64,000 nucleotides of DNA from NCBI RefSeq assembly GCF_023284045.1, contig NZ_JAKIKQ010000008.1, positions 1 through 64,000 of the forward strand, read 5' to 3'. A program made the translations under genes and the position numbers. Below the pieces are notes generated by a model. That model was not told where the DNA came from. It saw only the letters and a list, made by a program, of their open reading frames with translations, and ran no database searches. Positions 61,545-64,000 of the stretch are shown piece by piece. This DNA comes from Shewanella kaireitica (GTDB lineage Bacteria; Pseudomonadota; Gammaproteobacteria; Enterobacterales; Shewanellaceae). Positions within the stretch are counted from its first letter, which is position 1, and each line of letters begins with the position of its first letter.

Positions 61545-63259
61545 TTTTGTTGTTGTCCTTTACTGCTTTTAATGTCGGCACGTTGGACATCTTCGTCCTT
61601 GTGCCAAAAATCATAAAAATTGAACCACTGTAGTGGCTGGCGCAGCGCAAAATATTCTAAGCGCTTGCTAAAGTCGAGTACCGCATTTTCTAGCCGTTCG
61701 GCACGGCCTGCACGCGGGCCTTTTAAGGTATTTGCAAAGTGGCTTACATGGACGTGATAACGCCCCTTTTCACGTAAGCAAAATAGGGTGAATACTGGGC
61801 AATCTAATAATCCAGCAAGGATAAAAGGCCCTTGGGGAAATGGTGCTTCTTTCCCAAGAAATCGTGCGTATATAACCCGACCTGCCGTTTGTGATGAGGT
61901 TCTATCTCCTGCAATCACCACTAACTCTCCCTCATCTATCTTTTGTTGCAGCAAGATCGAAGTACTCGGTCCCAATTCAGTCACTTGAATAAGGTTCAGT
62001 GCGCTGTCTGGATTAAGTTGTTTAAGTACGCGGTTAAAATTCTCGGCGTTATCGGTTAGCACCATAACGTTAACTTTTACTTTACGCTGGTGGATCGATA
62101 TCGCACGGCAAAGCTCTAGGTTTCCTATGTGTGAGACCAGTAACACTGCCCCCTTGCCTGTTTCAAGTTGATCTGTCAGTAGCTGTCTATTTGGAAAATC
62201 GACTTCGGCAAGTTTGATGCGATCGCACCAAGCATCAATACGATCGAGTGCGGCATTACCAAAGGAAAAAAAGTGTTTCAGACTATCGCGCCAGCTAAGT
62301 TTATCACTAAGCTGTGGGTGGTTAGGCTGAGTTGTTTTCACTTGAGCTAAGAATTGCTTTGATGCGGCTCTAGCAGTTGTACCTGTGATAAAGAAGTAGC
62401 AAATAACAGGATACATAATGGCGCGGCATAACCAGTGGCCGCCGTAACGATAGCTATCGGCAATAAGCTTGACCCCCCAGTAACTGCCGCGTTCTTGCAT
62501 GCTTGACCAATGTTTATCTTGATTACGCTGGCTCAACCTTTGCCACAAGCGCTTAGGTTGGCGTAGTAACATGCCAAAAAACAATTGGCTGTGCATCGCT
62601 GATATCCGCACATTATCTTTAACACCTTGAAAGTGGCTAATACCATCTTCAGGGTAGATTACGCGGGTTGGAATATGCACAACGGGTACGCCCTGCCAAT
62701 ATAGGCGCACTAATACTTCGATATCGAAATCCATTCGCTCGCCAAGGGCATGGCTTAAAAATAGCTTTTCTGTTGCTGCTAAGGGGTAAACCCTAAAGCC
62801 ACACATAGAGTCTTGAATATCAAAGCTAAGGGTTTCTATCCAAACCCAAAAGTGGGTGAGATAGCGACCATATAAACGCCCTTTTGGGACGGAATCATCA
62901 TATTGCGGTAAACCAGAAATCAAAGCGTTAGGCTCTGATTCTGCCCGCGCTATCATCGCTGGAATATCATCTAGGTTGTGCTGCCCATCTGCATCGACTT
63001 GCAATGCATGACTGAAACCGTCCGTGTAGGCGGTGCGCAGCCCTGTCATTACAGCGGCGCCTTTGCCGCGGTTAAAAGGGTGGTGTAGCAATGTTACCCA
63101 AGAATATTTGTTTGCCAGTTCAATAAGCAAAAACCGAGTTTCATCATCGCTGCCGTCATTGACTAAGTAACAGGGCAGCGCAAGCGTATCCAGTCGCGCA
63201 AGTGTTTCAGCAATAGCTGCTCGGTGATTGTAATTGGGAATGACCAAAGCGATGCGCAT
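61541..63259 (-). CDS. Fused glycosyltransferase-2 / LpxL-like acyltransferase
   Basis: A 572-residue two-domain protein. Residues 1 to about 240 are a GT2-type glycosyltransferase with NDGSDDE, the metal motif D89-A-D91 (QVDADGQHN) and GERMDFDIEV. Residues about 265-550 are a lysophospholipid acyltransferase of the LpxL/HtrB type with the HX4E motif H377-x4-E382 (SHIGNLE). Fusion of these two activities is a known feature of aryl-polyene clusters and suggests attaching sugar and acyl groups to the polyene lipid. It overlaps the dehydratase gene by one base. Confidence 0.87.
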   Translation of the reverse strand: MRIALVIPNYNHRAAIAETLARLDTLALPCYLVNDGSDDETRFLLIELANKYSWVTLLHHPFNRGKGAAVMTGLRTAYTDGFSHALQVDADGQHNLDDIPAMIARAESEPNALISGLPQYDDSVPKGRLYGRYLTHFWVWIETLSFDIQDSMCGFRVYPLAATEKLFLSHALGERMDFDIEVLVRLYWQGVPVVHIPTRVIYPEDGISHFQGVKDNVRISAMHSQLFFGMLLRQPKRLWQRLSQRNQDKHWSSMQERGSYWGVKLIADSYRYGGHWLCRAIMYPVICYFFITGTTARAASKQFLAQVKTTQPNHPQLSDKLSWRDSLKHFFSFGNAALDRIDAWCDRIKLAEVDFPNRQLLTDQLETGKGAVLLVSHIGNLELCRAISIHQRKVKVNVMVLTDNAENFNRVLKQLNPDSALNLIQVTELGPSTSILLQQKIDEGELVVIAGDRTSSQTAGRVIYARFLGKEAPFPQGPFILAGLLDCPVFTLFCLREKGRYHVHVSHFANTLKGPRAGRAERLENAVLDFSKRLEYFALRQPLQWFNFYDFWHKDEDVQRADIKSSKGQQQK

Positions 63260-63651
63260 TAACCGTTTACCTCATCCGCGGTTTGGAGAGTGGTTTGCTC
63301 TGCTTTATTGAGTGCAATTCGCCCCGATGCAAAGCGCTTTTCGCCATCGCTATAAGCAAAAATAAGCTTGGCTTTAGTAGCGTTATGGTTGATGGTTAAA
63401 TCTACCTGAGTGTCAGGTAACATCAACTGTTGAAACTTGAGCACCTCAAGCACTGCCACGCTGCAATCGTAGCCAAAGTGTTGGCAACCGAGTTTGATTG
63501 CCCAATCAAGCTGAGTGACCCCGGGCAGCACCGGTTGTTCAGGAAAATGACCGTTAAAGTACTCCAGCTCTGCGACGATATTTAATCGCCAACAGATGGA
63601 GTCGGTATCCGCTTGGGTACTGATAATTGCTGGTAGTGCTGATTTAATCAT
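63259..63651 (-). CDS. apeI: Hot-dog 3-hydroxyacyl-ACP dehydratase (ApeI-like)
   Basis: A 130-residue FabZ-like protein with the catalytic histidine segment FNGHFPEQPVLPGVTQLDWA. It is the second dehydratase of the cluster, expected to work with the ApeP-like subunit. It overlaps the ligase gene by 4 bases and the GT-acyltransferase gene by one. Confidence 0.86.
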   Translation of the reverse strand: MIKSALPAIISTQADTDSICWRLNIVAELEYFNGHFPEQPVLPGVTQLDWAIKLGCQHFGYDCSVAVLEVLKFQQLMLPDTQVDLTINHNATKAKLIFAYSDGEKRFASGRIALNKAEQTTLQTADEVNG

Positions 63652-64000
63652 TTACTTTTAAACTTATCGATATCAAATAAAGCCAACATGTTGCTATGGA
63701 CGCGTTTACCTTGTTGATCCATTGGCAGTTGCTCTGGATAGCGCCAGCGTCTTGGCAGTGTGACGCGTTCAAATTGTGACAAAAGATGCTGTTTAAACTG
63801 GTTGTTGAGCGCCAATTTTCCAGCTAACTCTAGCTGCTCTAGGCCTTGGGGTGAAAGCTCAATTGCTGCCCCCAACTGTGTTCTAGGCTGCTCAAGCATC
63901 AATAATGCTGCCTTGGTGACATAGGGATGACTCTCTAGCAATGACTCCATTTGCACCAGAGATAAGCGCTTCTCTTCAACTTTGATGATACGGTCTAGAC
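63648..64000 (-). CDS. apeH: Acyl/aryl-ACP ligase, C-terminal part (ApeH-like), cut by the window edge
   Basis: Open to the right edge without a stop: the frame continues upstream of the apparent GTG start at 63956 as DRIIKVEEKRLSLV, the classic hinge/C-terminal motif of adenylate-forming enzymes. The segment RRWRYPEQLPMDQQGKR holds the C-terminal catalytic Lys region. So this is the last roughly 117 residues of an AMP-dependent ligase, which activates the aryl starter for loading on an ACP. The rest, and the ACPs, lie outside the window. Confidence 0.88.
   Translation of the reverse strand, partial: LDRIIKVEEKRLSLVQMESLLESHPYVTKAALLMLEQPRTQLGAAIELSPQGLEQLELAGKLALNNQFKQHLLSQFERVTLPRRWRYPEQLPMDQQGKRVHSNMLALFDIDKFKSK

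Noticed and set aside
63648-63956. A 102-residue standalone protein starting at the GTG at 63956
   Set aside because: The frame is open to the window edge and the upstream codons encode DRIIKVEEKRLSLV, the ligase hinge motif, so this is only the C-terminal part of a longer gene.
1-64000. CRISPR array, tRNA or rRNA genes, prophage or integrase
   Set aside because: No regularly spaced direct repeats, no cloverleaf-like or rRNA sequence and no phage or recombinase gene were recognised by reading.

Overview
The window looks like chromosomal DNA of a marine gammaproteobacterium, most probably a Shewanella. I infer this from the gene content: a Tat-exported flavocytochrome with a tetraheme cytochrome, glnA-ntrBC with NtrC boxes, cpxPRA-fieF, bipA, dtd next to a fabY-like thioesterase gene, a yjjIW pair and an aryl-polyene type cluster. 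No rRNA, tRNA, CRISPR array, integrase or transposase gene was seen. Coding density is high and most genes are unbroken.

Layout. (1) 0.4-6.3 kb: trmL, a LysR regulator, the glycyl-radical pair yjjI-yjjW and an ExaC-type aldehyde dehydrogenase. (2) 6.5-15.4 kb: a DMSP/acrylate island. It holds acuI (acryloyl-CoA reductase), a LysR gene, a Tat-exported flavoprotein reductase plus periplasmic tetraheme cytochrome, a periplasmic DMSP lyase (dddY), an outer-membrane porin, a second LysR gene and a TetR gene. A 14-bp palindrome, TGGAAY-N2-RTTCCA, occurs twice before the reductase operon and once before dddY. (3) 15.4-24.6 kb: cpxA-cpxR and divergent cpxP with a perfect CpxR box, fieF, an OMP gene, ntrC-ntrB with tandem NtrC sites, a DUF4124 gene, a solo prepilin gene and a dual-domain lysozyme-inhibitor gene. 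(4) 24.6-28.0 kb: a NemR-type electrophile-defence locus (nemR, yqhD, a DJ-1 family gene, a GST gene) with two TAGAC-N5-GTCTA boxes. (5) 28.1-31.0 kb: an Lrp-family gene divergent from a PrnB/IDO-like heme protein gene and a kynureninase-like PLP enzyme gene. (6) 31.2-37.4 kb: poorly characterised secreted and membrane proteins and an unusual DAACS transporter. (7) 37.5-50.6 kb: a 266-bp terminal-inverted-repeat element, glnA with a sigma-54 promoter and NtrC boxes, bipA, an Fe-S membrane protein, the yihY-pip-lipoprotein group, dtd, and DUF4397 and rhodanese genes. (8) 50.7 kb to the right edge: a tightly overlapped minus-strand aryl-polyene operon that runs off the window inside the acyl/aryl-ACP ligase gene.

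How the genes work together. In the DMSP island, DddY would cleave DMSP in the periplasm to DMS and acrylate. The co-located flavoprotein plus tetraheme cytochrome is a good candidate for reducing acrylate (or a related 2-enoate) as an electron acceptor. AcuI would detoxify acrylate that reaches the cytoplasm as acryloyl-CoA. The shared palindrome suggests one regulator co-ordinates cleavage and reduction. In the aryl-polyene cluster, an aromatic ammonia-lyase would supply an aryl starter, the ligase would load it, KS/KR/DH enzymes would extend it to a polyene, a GT-acyltransferase fusion and thioesterase would handle transfer, and an MMPL/LolA/DUF3261 set would export it. A flavoprotein with flavin-halogenase motifs suggests the product may be further modified.
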